This document shows positions 8,725-18,720 of a stretch of 64,000 nt of DNA, in pieces. A program made the translations under genes and the position numbers. The first letter of the stretch is position 1. Each line of letters begins with the position of its first letter. The notes under the pieces are model-generated. The model searched no databases. It was not told where the DNA came from and saw only the letters and a list, made by a program, of their open reading frames with translations. Source of the stretch: CAVTND01 sp963735955. Lineage in GTDB: Bacteria > Pseudomonadota > Gammaproteobacteria > Burkholderiales > Burkholderiaceae_F. The stretch is from positions 62,001-126,000 of the forward strand of contig CAVTND010000009.1 of assembly GCA_963735955.1 (NCBI GenBank). Reading direction: 5' to 3'.

Positions 8725-9410
8725 GACTGGGCAACTTTCTCGATCCGGTGCAGGTGCAGTCCGCACTCCTTGCGCGCGTCCTGCTCCCACCACCAGCGTC
8801 CGGCGCGCGGGTCCTCGCCCGGGCGAACGGCACGCGTGCAGGGCTCGCAGCCGATCGACGGATAGCCGCGCGCGTGCAGCGGATTGACAGGAATGTCGTG
8901 CTGCTCGATGTACTCGTTCAACTCGCGGTCCGACCAGGCAGCGAGCGGATTGAACTTCGCGATGCCACGCGCTGCATCGAATTCGCGCTCCTGGAGCCCG
9001 GCCCGCTCCGGGCTCTGTGCGCGACGCTGACCGGTCAGCCAGGCATCGCGCCCGGCCAGTGCGCGTGCCAGCGGCTCGACCTTGCGAATCTCGCAGCAGC
9101 GATGTCGAAGATCGACGCTGTCGTAGAACGCGTTTCTACCGTGGTGTTCCACGTAGTCGCGCACTTGTGCAGCGTCGGGGGTCAGCACTTCGATCGCGAT
9201 GCCGAAGTGACGACGCGCTGTCGCCAGCAGCTCGAGGGTCTCCGCATGCAGGCGGCCGGTATCGATCACGAACACATCGATCGGTACATGGAGCTCCGCA
9301 ATCGCATGGGTCAGGGCCATGTCCTCGGCCGACAGGCTGGATGCCAAGGCCGGACGCCGGAAATCCGCAGCCACTCCGGCGAGCAGTTCATGCAGGGTGG
9401 TGGTTCTCAT
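8721..9410 (-). CDS. cysH: adenylyl-sulfate (APS) reductase, 4Fe-4S type
   Basis: 229 residues. The N-terminal ATP-pyrophosphatase-like fold has SSLSAEDMALTHAI and VIDTGRLHAETLEL. Cysteine pairs at residues 105-106 (HRCCEIRKVEPL) and 188/191 (CEPC) bind a 4Fe-4S cluster, and the C-terminal KECGLH carries catalytic Cys216. This four-cysteine pattern marks reductases that accept APS rather than PAPS, in agreement with the absence of an APS kinase gene in the operon. The product sulfite goes to CysI. Overlaps of 4 nt with both DUF934 and cysD indicate tight translational coupling. Confidence 0.95.
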   Translation of the reverse strand: MRTTTLHELLAGVAADFRRPALASSLSAEDMALTHAIAELHVPIDVFVIDTGRLHAETLELLATARRHFGIAIEVLTPDAAQVRDYVEHHGRNAFYDSVDLRHRCCEIRKVEPLARALAGRDAWLTGQRRAQSPERAGLQEREFDAARGIAKFNPLAAWSDRELNEYIEQHDIPVNPLHARGYPSIGCEPCTRAVRPGEDPRAGRWWWEQDARKECGLHLHRIEKVAQS

Positions 9411-9979
9411 GCGGTGCCTCCGTCGCTCGCGGGTCGGCTGACCGCAGCCGGTCGCGCGTGCCGCCGGTACGAGGGCAGAGGTTGCTCGTAGGTCCCCTGA
9501 TAGGCCTCGGAAAATGTGCGCAGCGCAGCGATCGCCGCTGCCGGGTCCTGCCCGGCGCGCAGGCTGAATGAGGTAAAGCCAACCCGCCGCAGGTACACCA
9601 ATTGATCAATCACGACCTCGCCGATCGCACGCAGTTCGCCCCGATAGCCGAATCCGCGCAATTGGGCCGCCAGCGAATAGCCGCGTCCATCGCCAGATTT
9701 CGGGAAGTCGATCGCAATCAGTGGCAGGGACGCGATCTGGCCGCGAATCTGCGCGGCATCGTCGGTCGGCGCCAACCACATGCCGAAAGTCGGCGGCAAG
9801 GGGCCCGAATCAGACTGTTCGAGGTAGCGTTGCAGCGGCAACAGCAAAGGTTCGACCGCAGGATCGCCGTCGCCTTCTTCCCGCAGCACGAGCCAGGGGT
9901 CGTCAACGAAGATCCCCTCGCGCGTCAGGATCGATGTGGCATGCCGCCGGAACGCGCTAGGAGCAAACGGCGCATTCAT
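9407..9979 (-). CDS. DUF934 family protein of the sulfite reductase operon
   Basis: 190 residues. It matches DUF934, found next to cysI-type reductases in beta- and gammaproteobacteria: GMWLAPTDDA, LPLIAIDFPKSGDGRGYSLAAQLR, GYRGELRAIGEVVIDQLVYLRRVGF and SFSLR. No catalytic motif is obvious and there is no signal peptide. It overlaps cysI upstream (ATGA at 9976-9979) and cysH downstream. Known context suggests it serves the ferredoxin-like or flavin-independent sulfite reductase that lacks CysJ, perhaps as an electron donor partner or assembly factor; that role is inference. Confidence 0.88.
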   Translation of the reverse strand: MNAPFAPSAFRRHATSILTREGIFVDDPWLVLREEGDGDPAVEPLLLPLQRYLEQSDSGPLPPTFGMWLAPTDDAAQIRGQIASLPLIAIDFPKSGDGRGYSLAAQLRGFGYRGELRAIGEVVIDQLVYLRRVGFTSFSLRAGQDPAAAIAALRTFSEAYQGTYEQPLPSYRRHARPAAVSRPASDGGTA

Positions 9980-11685
9980 GCCGTCACCTCCGCCGCCGCC
10001 AGTCGTTCATGATCCTTGTAGACGCTCGATTTGAACGGTGCGATCCCGGCGCGCGCGACAGTGTCGACAAAGCGCTCGCCCTCGTCGCGCAGCTTGACGT
10101 AGGTATCGATCAGCCGCGTAAACACCTCGGGCATCTCGGCTGCGCGGAACGAAGGCCCGATGATGCGGCCGACTGCTGAACGACCGCCGGCAGTGTCCGA
10201 GCCGTCGGCGCCGCCGAGCGAGACCTGGTACCACTCCTCACCGTCCTTGTCGACGCCGAGCACGCCGATGTGGCCGACGTGATGATGGCCGCAGGAGTTC
10301 ATGCAGCCCGAGATGTTGACCGCGATCTCGCCCAGGTCATGCAGGAAGTCGAGATCGTCGAAACGGCGCTGGATTGCCTCGGCGATCGGGATCGACTTGG
10401 CGTTGGCGAGCGAGCAGAAGTCGCCTCCGGGGCAGGCGATGATGTCAGTCAGCAGCCCGACGTTCGGCGTCGCGAGTCCGGCGGCGCGCAGTTCAAGCCA
10501 GAGCGCGCCGAGGTCTTCCGAGCGCACATCCGGCAGGATCAGATTTTGCTGATGCGACACTCGCAGCTCACCGAAGCCAAATCGCTCGGCCAGATCGGCG
10601 ACGAGATCCATCTGCTCGGCACTGGCGTCGCCGGGGGCAACACCCGTCGGTTTCAGCGAGATCACGACCGCCACGTAGCCGGGTGCGCGATGGGCTTTGA
10701 CGCTGCGCTCGACCCAGCGCAGGAAGGGCCGCCGCAGTGCGGGCTCGACCGCGCCCCGCACCTTTGGCGAAAGTCGTGGTGAGACCGCCTCGTAGGCAGG
10801 CGGCGCGAAGTACGAGGCGACGCGATCCAGCTCGGACTGGGTCAGTGTGGCCGGGCCATTCTCGAGCTGCGCGTACTCGGCATCGACCTGGCGCCTGAAC
10901 TCCTCGATGCCCAGCGCCTTGACCAGGATCTTGATGCGCGCCTTGTAGATGTTGTCGCGTCGGCCGTGCAGGTTGTAGACGCGCAGGATCGCTTCGACGT
11001 GGCTCAGGAAATGCTGCCACGGCAGGAACTCGCGCACGACCGTGCCGACCATCGGCGTGCGGCCCATGCCGCCGCCGACCAGCACGCGGAAGCCGATCGA
11101 TCCATCGTGCGCGCGCAGAAGATGCAGACCGATGTCGTGGAAGGCGACTGCTGCTCGGTCCTCGCGGCTGCCTGAGATCGCAATCTTGAACTTGCGTGGC
11201 AGGTAGTTGAACTCGGGGTGGAAGCTGGACCACTGGCGCAGGATCTCGGCGAACGCGCGCGGATCGACGATCTCGTCGGGCGCAACGCCGGCGAATTCAT
11301 CGCTGGTGATGTTGCGCACGCAATTGCCGCTGGTCTGAATCGCGTGCATCTCGACAGCCGCCAGCTCGGCCAGGATGTCCGGCGTGTCCTCGATGCGGAT
11401 CCAGTTGAACTGAACGTTCTGTCGGGTCGTGAAGTGGCCGTAGCCGCGGTCATAGCGTCGCGCAATCTGTGCCAGGGTGCGAAGCTGCGTTGATGACAGC
11501 AGGCCATAGGGAATTGCGATGCGCAGCATCGGCGCATGACGCTGTATGTACAGACCGTTGCGCAGGCGCAGCGGTCGGAACTCGTCTTCCGAGAGCTGGC
11601 CGGCCAGATAGCGCTGTGTCTGGGAGCGATACTCCGCCACCCGTTCATTGACGAGCGTGCGGTCGATGGTGTCGTAGCGGTACAT
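9976..11685 (-). CDS. cysI: sulfite reductase, siroheme/4Fe-4S subunit
   Basis: 569 residues from the ATG at 11685; a TTG four codons upstream (11697) is possible but less likely. Two ferredoxin-like sulfite/nitrite reductase repeats are visible. The siroheme-4Fe-4S ligands are CPGGDFC and later GCMNSC, with the flanking SGCMNSCGHHHVGHIG. It reduces sulfite to sulfide with six electrons. No CysJ flavoprotein is encoded in this operon, so electrons probably come from ferredoxin or a DUF934-linked route. It is the first gene of a six-gene reverse-strand operon; a plausible promoter (TTGGCG, 16 nt, TACAGT on the minus strand) lies at 11795-11768. Confidence 0.94.
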   Translation of the reverse strand: MYRYDTIDRTLVNERVAEYRSQTQRYLAGQLSEDEFRPLRLRNGLYIQRHAPMLRIAIPYGLLSSTQLRTLAQIARRYDRGYGHFTTRQNVQFNWIRIEDTPDILAELAAVEMHAIQTSGNCVRNITSDEFAGVAPDEIVDPRAFAEILRQWSSFHPEFNYLPRKFKIAISGSREDRAAVAFHDIGLHLLRAHDGSIGFRVLVGGGMGRTPMVGTVVREFLPWQHFLSHVEAILRVYNLHGRRDNIYKARIKILVKALGIEEFRRQVDAEYAQLENGPATLTQSELDRVASYFAPPAYEAVSPRLSPKVRGAVEPALRRPFLRWVERSVKAHRAPGYVAVVISLKPTGVAPGDASAEQMDLVADLAERFGFGELRVSHQQNLILPDVRSEDLGALWLELRAAGLATPNVGLLTDIIACPGGDFCSLANAKSIPIAEAIQRRFDDLDFLHDLGEIAVNISGCMNSCGHHHVGHIGVLGVDKDGEEWYQVSLGGADGSDTAGGRSAVGRIIGPSFRAAEMPEVFTRLIDTYVKLRDEGERFVDTVARAGIAPFKSSVYKDHERLAAAEVTA

Positions 11686-11767
11686 CGGTTTGGGCAAATC
11701 CGCAAAAGGTCAGCTGCCCGCACTGCAGGCGAGCCGCCCCCTTGCTTTGAAAGCGACAGGAACCCGC

Positions 11768-11858
11768 ACTGTAGTGACCGCGCGGGCCGCGCCAACGACG
11801 CATTGACCCTTTCGGTATGGCCATTCGGAATAAGCGCTCGGCCCTTCGGTCGATAAAG
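11768..11858 (-). promoter_or_regulatory. candidate divergent cys promoter with repeated TTCGG half-sites
   Basis: The 312-nt gap between cysI and the sulfate-binding protein gene has no gene. On the minus strand a sigma-70-like pair TTGGCG (11795-11790) and TACAGT (11773-11768) is spaced by 16 nt. Upstream of it TTCGG occurs three times (11811, 11824, 11845), two copies being followed by AATAAG or GATAAAG. The position just upstream of -35 fits activation by a CysB-type LysR regulator. The regulator is inferred; no experimentally known site was matched. Confidence 0.45.
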
Positions 11859-11997
11859 TTCTGATCGAAATGCACCGCCGGCGCGGCTGGCGGCGACTGG
11901 CTTGGTCTGATGGCCTTGCCCATGCCGATGTCTCGGATGCCGGAACTTCCGACCCGATCGCCAACCCCCACTTTCAGAAATTGGAGTGACTCGAGTC

Positions 11998-13083
11998 ATG
12001 ACAGCTTGCTTTCACTTTCGCCAGTCCCGGCGTAACGCTGCCTTCACGCTTGCTGGACTGGCTGTCTTCGGCGCGGGTCTTGTAGTCGCCGATGTTCAAG
12101 CACAGGCTCAAGTGCAGCCGATCACCCTGCTCAATGTGTCCTACGACCCTACCCGAGAGCTCTACCAGGATGTCAACAAGGCCTTCGCCGCCCAGTGGCA
12201 GTCGAAGACCGGACAGGCGGTCACCATCCGGCAGTCCCACGGCGGTTCGGGGCGCCAGGCGCGCTCGGTGATCGACGGACTCGATGCCGATGTCGTAACG
12301 CTGGCACTCGCCTACGACATCGACGAAATCGCAGCGAAGGCAAAGCTCTTGCCGGCGGATTGGCAGAAGCGGCTGCCGCTCAACAGCGCGCCCTATGCAT
12401 CGACAATCGTCTTCCTCGTCCGCAAGGGAAATCCGAAGGCGATCCGCGACTGGAACGACCTCGCACGGTCGGGCATCAACGTGATCACCCCGAATCCGAA
12501 AACCTCCGGCGGAGCGCGCTGGAATTATCTTGCAGCCTGGGGTTATGCATTGAAGCAGGCGGGCGGTGATCCGTCCGGTGCCGACGCGAAGGCTCGCGAG
12601 TTCGTAACGCAGATTTATCGGAACGTATCAGTGCTCGACTCCGGTGCCCGCGGCTCGACCACGACCTTCGTGGAACGCGGCATCGGTGATGTCTTCATCT
12701 CCTGGGAAAACGAGGCACTGCTCGCGATCAAGGAGCTGGGACCGGACAAGTTCGAGATCGTCTATCCGTCGGTCAGCATCCTCGCCGAACCGCCGATCGC
12801 CGTGGTCGATCGCAACGTGGACCGGAGAGGCACGCGCGCAGTTGCCCAGGCCTATCTCGAGTTTCTCTACACGCCTGCGGCCCAGGAGATCATCGCGCAG
12901 AACTACTACCGCGCGACCGACAAGGCGGTTGCGGCGCGGTACGCGAAGCAGTTTCCGGTGCTGCGACTGTTCACCATCGACGAGGTCTTCGGCGGCTGGG
13001 CAAGGGCACAGAAGACCCACTTCAGCGATGGCGGCGTGTTCGATCAGATCTATCAGCCGGGCGCGATCGCCCGCAGCAAGTAG
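11998..13083 (+). CDS. sbp: sulfate ABC transporter substrate-binding protein
   Basis: 361 residues from the ATG at 11998, preceded by GGAG; a GTG at 11986 would remove the ribosome binding site and is rejected. A signal peptide of about 40 residues ends near ADVQAQAQ. The mature protein has LLNVSYDPTRELYQDVNKAF, the sulfate-loop SHGGSGRQARSVIDG, NPKTSGGARWNYLAAWGYAL and DSGARGSTTTFVERG, all typical of periplasmic Sbp/CysP. It captures sulfate (or thiosulfate) for CysTWA, whose genes follow directly. It is divergent from the assimilation operon, so import and reduction probably share regulation. Confidence 0.95.
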   Translation: MTACFHFRQSRRNAAFTLAGLAVFGAGLVVADVQAQAQVQPITLLNVSYDPTRELYQDVNKAFAAQWQSKTGQAVTIRQSHGGSGRQARSVIDGLDADVVTLALAYDIDEIAAKAKLLPADWQKRLPLNSAPYASTIVFLVRKGNPKAIRDWNDLARSGINVITPNPKTSGGARWNYLAAWGYALKQAGGDPSGADAKAREFVTQIYRNVSVLDSGARGSTTTFVERGIGDVFISWENEALLAIKELGPDKFEIVYPSVSILAEPPIAVVDRNVDRRGTRAVAQAYLEFLYTPAAQEIIAQNYYRATDKAVAARYAKQFPVLRLFTIDEVFGGWARAQKTHFSDGGVFDQIYQPGAIARSK

Positions 13084-13121
13084 GTCACGGCGCTGCCCGA
13101 ACCGGTCGGCCGATTCAAGTC

Positions 13122-13970
13122 ATGAGCGCTGTCCTCGTACGGCCATCGGCATTGTTTGCCAAGCGCTCCGTGATCCCCGGCTTTGCGCCGGCGATGGGCT
13201 ACACGCTGTTCTATCTGAGCCTGATCGTGCTGATTCCGCTCGCTGCGCTGGCGTTCAAGAGTGCGACGATGAGCTGGGCGTCGTTCTGGGACACGGTTAC
13301 GGCGCCGCGGGTATTGGCATCGTTCAGGCTTTCGTTTGGCGCAGCCCTGATCGCAGCCCTGATCAACCTGGTAGTCGGAGTGGTCGTTGCCTGGGTGCTG
13401 GTGCGATATCGCTTCCCCGGACGCCGGCTCGTGGATGCGCTGGTCGATCTTCCGTTTGCGCTCCCGACCGCGGTCGCCGGCATTGCCCTGACCGCGATTT
13501 ACGCGCCCAACGGCTGGCTCGGTGAGCCGCTTTCGAGACTCGGCATCAAGGTGGCGTTTACCCCCCTCGGCGTGCTGATCGCGCTGATATTCATCGGCTT
13601 GCCGTTCGTGGTGCGCACCGTGCAGCCGGTGCTGGAGGACCTTGATCGTGAGCTGGAGGAAGCCGCGGCCTCCCTCGGGGCTTCGCGCTGGCAGGCCTTC
13701 GGCAAGGTCGTCCTGCCGCTGCTTACGCCTGCGATCCTGACCGGTTTTGTGCTCGCGCTGTCGCGCGCGATTGGTGAATACGGCTCGGTGATCTTCATCG
13801 CCGGCAACATCCCGTTTGTCTCGGAGATCGCACCGCTTCTCATCATCACCAAGCTCGAGCAATACGACTATGCCGGTGCGGCAGCGATTGCGTCAGTCAT
13901 GTTGATCCTTTCCTTCGCCCTGATTCTTGTTGTCAATCTGCTGCAGCGCTGGCAACAACGACGGGGCTGA
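13122..13970 (+). CDS. cysT: sulfate ABC transporter permease CysT
   Basis: 282 residues with about six membrane segments. It contains the cytoplasmic ATPase-contact loop EEAAASLGASRWQAFGKVVLPLL and the CysT/CysU features PFALPTAVAGIALT and RAIGEYGSVIFIAGN. It forms the inner-membrane channel with CysW. It starts 38 nt after sbp and ends 3 nt before cysW, so it lies in one operon with them. Confidence 0.95.
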   Translation: MSAVLVRPSALFAKRSVIPGFAPAMGYTLFYLSLIVLIPLAALAFKSATMSWASFWDTVTAPRVLASFRLSFGAALIAALINLVVGVVVAWVLVRYRFPGRRLVDALVDLPFALPTAVAGIALTAIYAPNGWLGEPLSRLGIKVAFTPLGVLIALIFIGLPFVVRTVQPVLEDLDRELEEAAASLGASRWQAFGKVVLPLLTPAILTGFVLALSRAIGEYGSVIFIAGNIPFVSEIAPLLIITKLEQYDYAGAAAIASVMLILSFALILVVNLLQRWQQRRG

Positions 13971-13973
13971 GCG

Positions 13974-14947
13974 ATGAGCAACTCGATCACGACCGGACTG
14001 CTGACGCCGACGCGCGTGACCACCGAACCCGTTTGGGTCCGCTGGACATTGACCTCGCTGGCCCTCGCCTTTCTTGCGTTGTTCATCCTTCTGCCCCTGA
14101 TTGCGGTATTTGTCGAAGCCCTGCGCAAGGGCGCCGACGCCTACTTCGCTGCGATCGTCGAGCCCGATGCCTTGGCGTCGATCAAGCTGACGTTGCTGGT
14201 CGCAGCGATTGCCGTGCCGCTGAACCTGGTGTTCGGCGTCGCGGCTGCGTGGGCGATCACCAAATTTCAGTTCCGCGGCAAGCAATTTCTGATCACGCTG
14301 ATCGACCTGCCATTCTCGGTATCGCCGGTCGTAGCGGGCCTGATCTACGTGCTGGTGTTCGGCCTGCAGGGCTGGCTCGGCCCCTGGCTGCAGGCGCATG
14401 ACATCAGAGTGATCTTTGCCTTGCCCGGAATTGTGCTGGCCACCGTGTTTGTCACCTTTCCGTTTGTCGCTCGCGAGCTGATCCCATTGATGCAGTCACA
14501 GGGTTCGGAGGAAGAGGAAGCCGCGCTGACACTCGGGGCCTCGGGCCTGAAGACGTTCTGGAAGATCACCCTGCCCAATGTGAAGTGGGCGCTCCTGTAT
14601 GGAGTGATCCTGTGCAATGCCCGTGCGATGGGCGAATTTGGCGCGGTTTCGGTGGTCTCCGGGCACATTCGTGGCCAGACCAATACGATCCCGCTGCATG
14701 TCGAGATTCTCTACAACGAATACCAGTTTGCCGCGGCCTTCGCGGTGGCTTCGATCCTTGCATTCCTCGCGCTGATCACGCTTGGCGTGAAGAGCTTCAT
14801 CGAGTGGCGCGACGAACGCGCGCGCGTTGCCGCCCAGCGCGAGGCCCAGTTACCCAATGAGGCGATCGTCAAGTCGAGAATTGCAAATCCGATTGCATTG
14901 CATCCATCCCTGATCAGTCCACCTCACGTGGCGATCAAACCCACCCC

Positions 14948-14951
<4 letters not shown>
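13974..14951 (+). CDS. cysW: sulfate ABC transporter permease CysW
   Basis: 325 residues, somewhat longer than the usual 290 because of a polar C-terminal tail of about 45 residues. It has the EEEAALTLGASGLKTFWKITLP ATPase-contact loop, the DLPFSVSPVVAGLIYVL segment and NARAMGEFGAVSVVSGH. It pairs with CysT in sulfate import. Its stop overlaps the cysA start by 4 nt (14948-14951). Confidence 0.95.
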
Positions 14952-16018
<1,067 letters not shown>

Positions 16019-16021
16019 GGC

Positions 16022-16047
16022 CCGGATTGCGCTGTACGCAAATCCGG
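16022..16047 (+). terminator. hairpin after cysA
   Basis: CCGGATTGCG (16022-16031) and CGCAAATCCGG (16037-16047) form a 10-bp stem with one bulged A and a five-base loop, 3 nt after the cysA stop. No T-run follows, so it may be a weak terminator or an mRNA 3'-end stabiliser. Confidence 0.55.
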
Positions 16048-16098
16048 CCAGCGCTATCTGACGAGCCCGATCGCAGCCGCTCGTGGCGGGAAAGTCGC

Positions 16099-16929
16099 CT
16101 AGGCGAACAGCAGTTTGGTGCCGATGCCGACCAGCAGGACGGCGAGGAAGCCGCGTAGTGCGCGCTCGGGCAGGCGATGGGCGACCGCAGCGCCCAGGGT
16201 GATTGCCGGCAGTGAACCCACGAGCAGCGAGCCGAGCATGTTCCAGTCAACCGTGCCGAGAGTGGCGTGCCCAAGGCCGGCCACAAGCGTCAACGGTACG
16301 GCGTGGGCGATGTCGGCGCCGACGATTTGCTTGATCGGCAGCACCGGATACAAGAACAGCAGCGCGACGACACCGACCACTCCGGCACCGACCGAGGTCA
16401 GCGCGACCAGGGCGCCGATGACCAGCCCGGTGATCAGAGTCGGCACTGGGCGCACCGCACGTTCCTCGGACAGCGGCAGGTAGCCGGCCACGGTCGCTGT
16501 CGCAAAGGCGAGGTTGCGTTCACTGCGCTGGACGAATCGCATGCCCAGGGCCTGCAGGCGCACGTGCATCGTCAGGGCCACAGCAGTCACAAGCAGCGCC
16601 AATCCAAGCGCGCGCAGAACGATCGTGTTGAGCAATTCGGGGTCGAGCTTCAGCGAGTGCAGCGTGAAGAGGGTTGCGATTGCCGCCGGGACGCTGCCGG
16701 CAACCAGCCAACCTGTGATCGGCCACTGCACATTGCCGCGTCGCGCATGGGCCGCCGCTCCACCGGCCTTGGTGATCGCGGCGAACATCAGATCAGTGCC
16801 GACCGCCACCTGAGCCGGCACGCCGAAGACCAGGGTCAGGAGCGGTGTCATCAGCGAACCACCGCCAACTCCGGTCGCACCTACTACGAAGCCCACCAGT
16901 GCGCCGCCGAGGATGAATTGCGCTTCCAC
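16099..16929 (-). CDS. TauE/SafE family sulfite/sulfonate exporter-like membrane protein
   Basis: 276 residues, about eight membrane helices. The glycine-rich N-terminal motif GALVGFVVGATGVGGGSLMTPLL and the second-half repeat GALVALTSVGAGVVGVVALLFLYP are the two internal repeats of the TauE/SafE (DUF81) family. Members export sulfite, sulfoacetate or other small anions. Its place between the sulfate importer and the siroheme chelatase makes sulfite efflux plausible, as a guard against excess sulfite. It is convergent with cysA, 80 nt apart. Confidence 0.88.
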   Translation of the reverse strand: MEAQFILGGALVGFVVGATGVGGGSLMTPLLTLVFGVPAQVAVGTDLMFAAITKAGGAAAHARRGNVQWPITGWLVAGSVPAAIATLFTLHSLKLDPELLNTIVLRALGLALLVTAVALTMHVRLQALGMRFVQRSERNLAFATATVAGYLPLSEERAVRPVPTLITGLVIGALVALTSVGAGVVGVVALLFLYPVLPIKQIVGADIAHAVPLTLVAGLGHATLGTVDWNMLGSLLVGSLPAITLGAAVAHRLPERALRGFLAVLLVGIGTKLLFA

Positions 16930-17077
16930 TGCCGTTTCCTTTCGGAGGGACGACAGAGAGGCCGGCCCGCGATTCGACCGGCGCAGGTTAGGGGACCGCG
17001 CGAGCAGTCGAACGACGGATTGCCTATTCGCTTATCGCGGTACGGAATGAGGCGCCGCGGCGCTTCGGCCGAGTCGG

Positions 17078-17464
17078 CTAACGGAAGCGGGCTTGACTGG
17101 CAATGATCCCGGCGATGAAGTCGAGCATTCCCGGCAGCTCGGACAGCACTGGCAGGAGTTCGAGCCTGATCCCGGGGTGATTGGACCGGAAGCTGTCGAG
17201 TAGCGGCGGCAGATCGTTACTGATGTGACCGCCGCTGGCCCAGAACACCGGCACGACCCGGATATCGGTGGCGCCCGCGTGAACCGCGTTGTCCAGCGAC
17301 TCAACCAGGGTCGGCGACTGCAATTCAAGATAGGCGAGTCCCACCCAGACGTCCGGAAGTGAATGGCCCACTCGGGACCGCAGCCCATCAAGTGTCTGCG
17401 ACCAGCGCTGGTCGCGAGCACCGTGCGCGAACAGGATCACGGCCTGTCGGTGGGGATTCTGCAT
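17078..17464 (-). CDS. CbiX/SirB-type sirohydrochlorin chelatase, single domain
   Basis: 128 residues from the ATG at 17464. It has ILFAHGARDQRW with the N-terminal metal-binding His (residue 14) and VVPVFWASGGHISNDLP with the second His (residue 80), the pattern of short CbiX(S)/SirB proteins. These insert Co2+ or Fe2+ into sirohydrochlorin. Since SUMT and a siroheme sulfite reductase lie 5-11 kb away and no cobalamin genes are visible, ferrochelation to siroheme is the likelier role here. The precorrin-2 dehydrogenase needed between the two steps is not in the window. It diverges from the SRAP gene, 48 nt between starts. Confidence 0.88.
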   Translation of the reverse strand: MQNPHRQAVILFAHGARDQRWSQTLDGLRSRVGHSLPDVWVGLAYLELQSPTLVESLDNAVHAGATDIRVVPVFWASGGHISNDLPPLLDSFRSNHPGIRLELLPVLSELPGMLDFIAGIIASQARFR

Positions 17465-17512
17465 GGCCACATTATCAGCGCTGCTGCCGCCCGATGAGTA
17501 AACTCGCCGAGG

Positions 17513-18115
17513 ATGTGCGGCCGCTACGACCTCTCGGACAATCCCGCAGCGATCAAGGCGAAGTTTCGCGTGCCGGCGGTGCCGGAGTTCACGCCCAGCC
17601 CTGACGTGCGACCCACGGAACGGCAGCCGATCGTGCGACTGGATCGCGAGCGTGCACACGAGTGCGTGCTGGCCCGCTGGGGACTGGTGCCGGCGTGGGC
17701 CAAGGATCTGAAGTTCGGCACACGCTGCATCAACGCGCGCGCTGAAACGGTCGCGAGCCTGCCGGCCTTCCGTCATGCCTTTTCGAAGCGGCGCTGTCTG
17801 GTGCCAGTCAATGCCTTCTACGAGTGGAGCGGCCCGGTCGGACACCGAACGAAGTGGCGCATCCGTCTACGGGAAGAGCCGCTGTTCGCGCTCGGCGGTC
17901 TGTGGGAGTGGTGGAAGGATCCAGCGACGCAGGAAGGCGTAGAGACTTACACGATAGTCACCTGCACGCCCAACGACACGCTTGCGCGGATCCACGACCG
18001 CATGCCGGTCATTCTCGATGTGCGCGACTACGAGCGGTGGCTCGATCCCGGGTCCGACGCCGCTTCCTTGCTTGCGCCCGCTGCCGACGAGCGCGTGATC
18101 ATCGAGTCGGCATGA
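17513..18115 (+). CDS. SOS response-associated peptidase (SRAP/YedK/HMCES family)
   Basis: 200 residues. The protein begins MCGRY, so Cys2 becomes the N-terminal nucleophile after Met removal; it forms a thiazolidine crosslink with abasic sites in single-stranded DNA. Also present are the conserved NARAET, the AFYEWSG glutamate and the IHDRMPVIL histidine. Function in family members: protection of abasic sites. Its stop overlaps an upstream ATG (18112) of the next frame as ATGA, though the next gene probably begins at 18127. Confidence 0.95.
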   Translation: MCGRYDLSDNPAAIKAKFRVPAVPEFTPSPDVRPTERQPIVRLDRERAHECVLARWGLVPAWAKDLKFGTRCINARAETVASLPAFRHAFSKRRCLVPVNAFYEWSGPVGHRTKWRIRLREEPLFALGGLWEWWKDPATQEGVETYTIVTCTPNDTLARIHDRMPVILDVRDYERWLDPGSDAASLLAPAADERVIIESA

Positions 18116-18126
18116 GGAGCCGTCGG

Positions 18127-18597
18127 ATGAAGCGCGTCGCTCTGTTCATTCTGTTCGCTGTGCTTGGCGGACCGGCCCAGGCGCAGACCGCCGAGGGTGC
18201 CGGACGTGCGGTCGGATCGGAGTGCGGTTCGGTAGTGATCGTCAAGTGCGAACGGCGCAACGACGCGGAGTCGCCGGAGGCGGCGGCTGAACGCTCGCAG
18301 AAGGCCGAGCGCGCGAGGCGCACCGAAGGCAGGCGCAGCAGCGGCGTTCAGGACCTTGGCACGGTGGTAATCGAAGGTGAGCGCGTGCGCTCTTTGAGCG
18401 TGGAAGAGTCGATCCAGCGTGCAATGGCGGGTGAAGTGCGGCCGCCGGGCACCCACACCTACAGCACGGGAGAGGGCACGCAATGCACCTGCATGAATGT
18501 GTGCCCGCCATGGTGGACCCTGATGCCGTGTTGCAGCTGCAGCACCCACAGTGCCAGCCGACTCAGTGTTGCGCCCGGTTCAACCCCGCTGCGCTGA
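18127..18597 (+). CDS. secreted protein with cysteine-rich C-terminus, unknown function
   Basis: 156 residues from the ATG at 18127, with GAGGAG 6 nt upstream; the earlier ATG at 18112 lacks a site. A signal peptide is clear (residues 1-20, ending AQA). The middle is highly charged and Arg/Glu-rich, followed by LGTVVIEGERVRSLSVEESIQRAM. The C-terminal third has CTCMNVCPPWWTLMPCCSC, six cysteines within 19 residues beside a tryptophan pair. It resembles no family I know. Periplasmic export plus cysteines suggests disulfides or metal binding. It may share a transcript with SRAP. Confidence 0.75.
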   Translation: MKRVALFILFAVLGGPAQAQTAEGAGRAVGSECGSVVIVKCERRNDAESPEAAAERSQKAERARRTEGRRSSGVQDLGTVVIEGERVRSLSVEESIQRAMAGEVRPPGTHTYSTGEGTQCTCMNVCPPWWTLMPCCSCSTHSASRLSVAPGSTPLR

Positions 18598-18615
18598 GGA
18601 TCGAAGCGGGCAGGC

Positions 18616-18643
18616 AAAAAAATAGGCGCCGGATACCGGCGCC
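18616..18643 (-). terminator. rho-independent terminator of the two-component operon
   Basis: GGCGCCGG (18625-18632) and CCGGCGCC (18636-18643) form a perfect 8-bp stem with an ATA loop. On the reverse strand it is followed by TA and seven T (complement of A18616-18622). It lies about 80 nt after the histidine kinase stop and between converging genes. Confidence 0.85.
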
Positions 18644-18720
18644 TGAATTCGAGTGAGTGAGAACAGCGGCCCAAGGGCCACCGTCGAAACGAAAGCTACG
18701 CGGCCAGACTTAAGCGTGAC

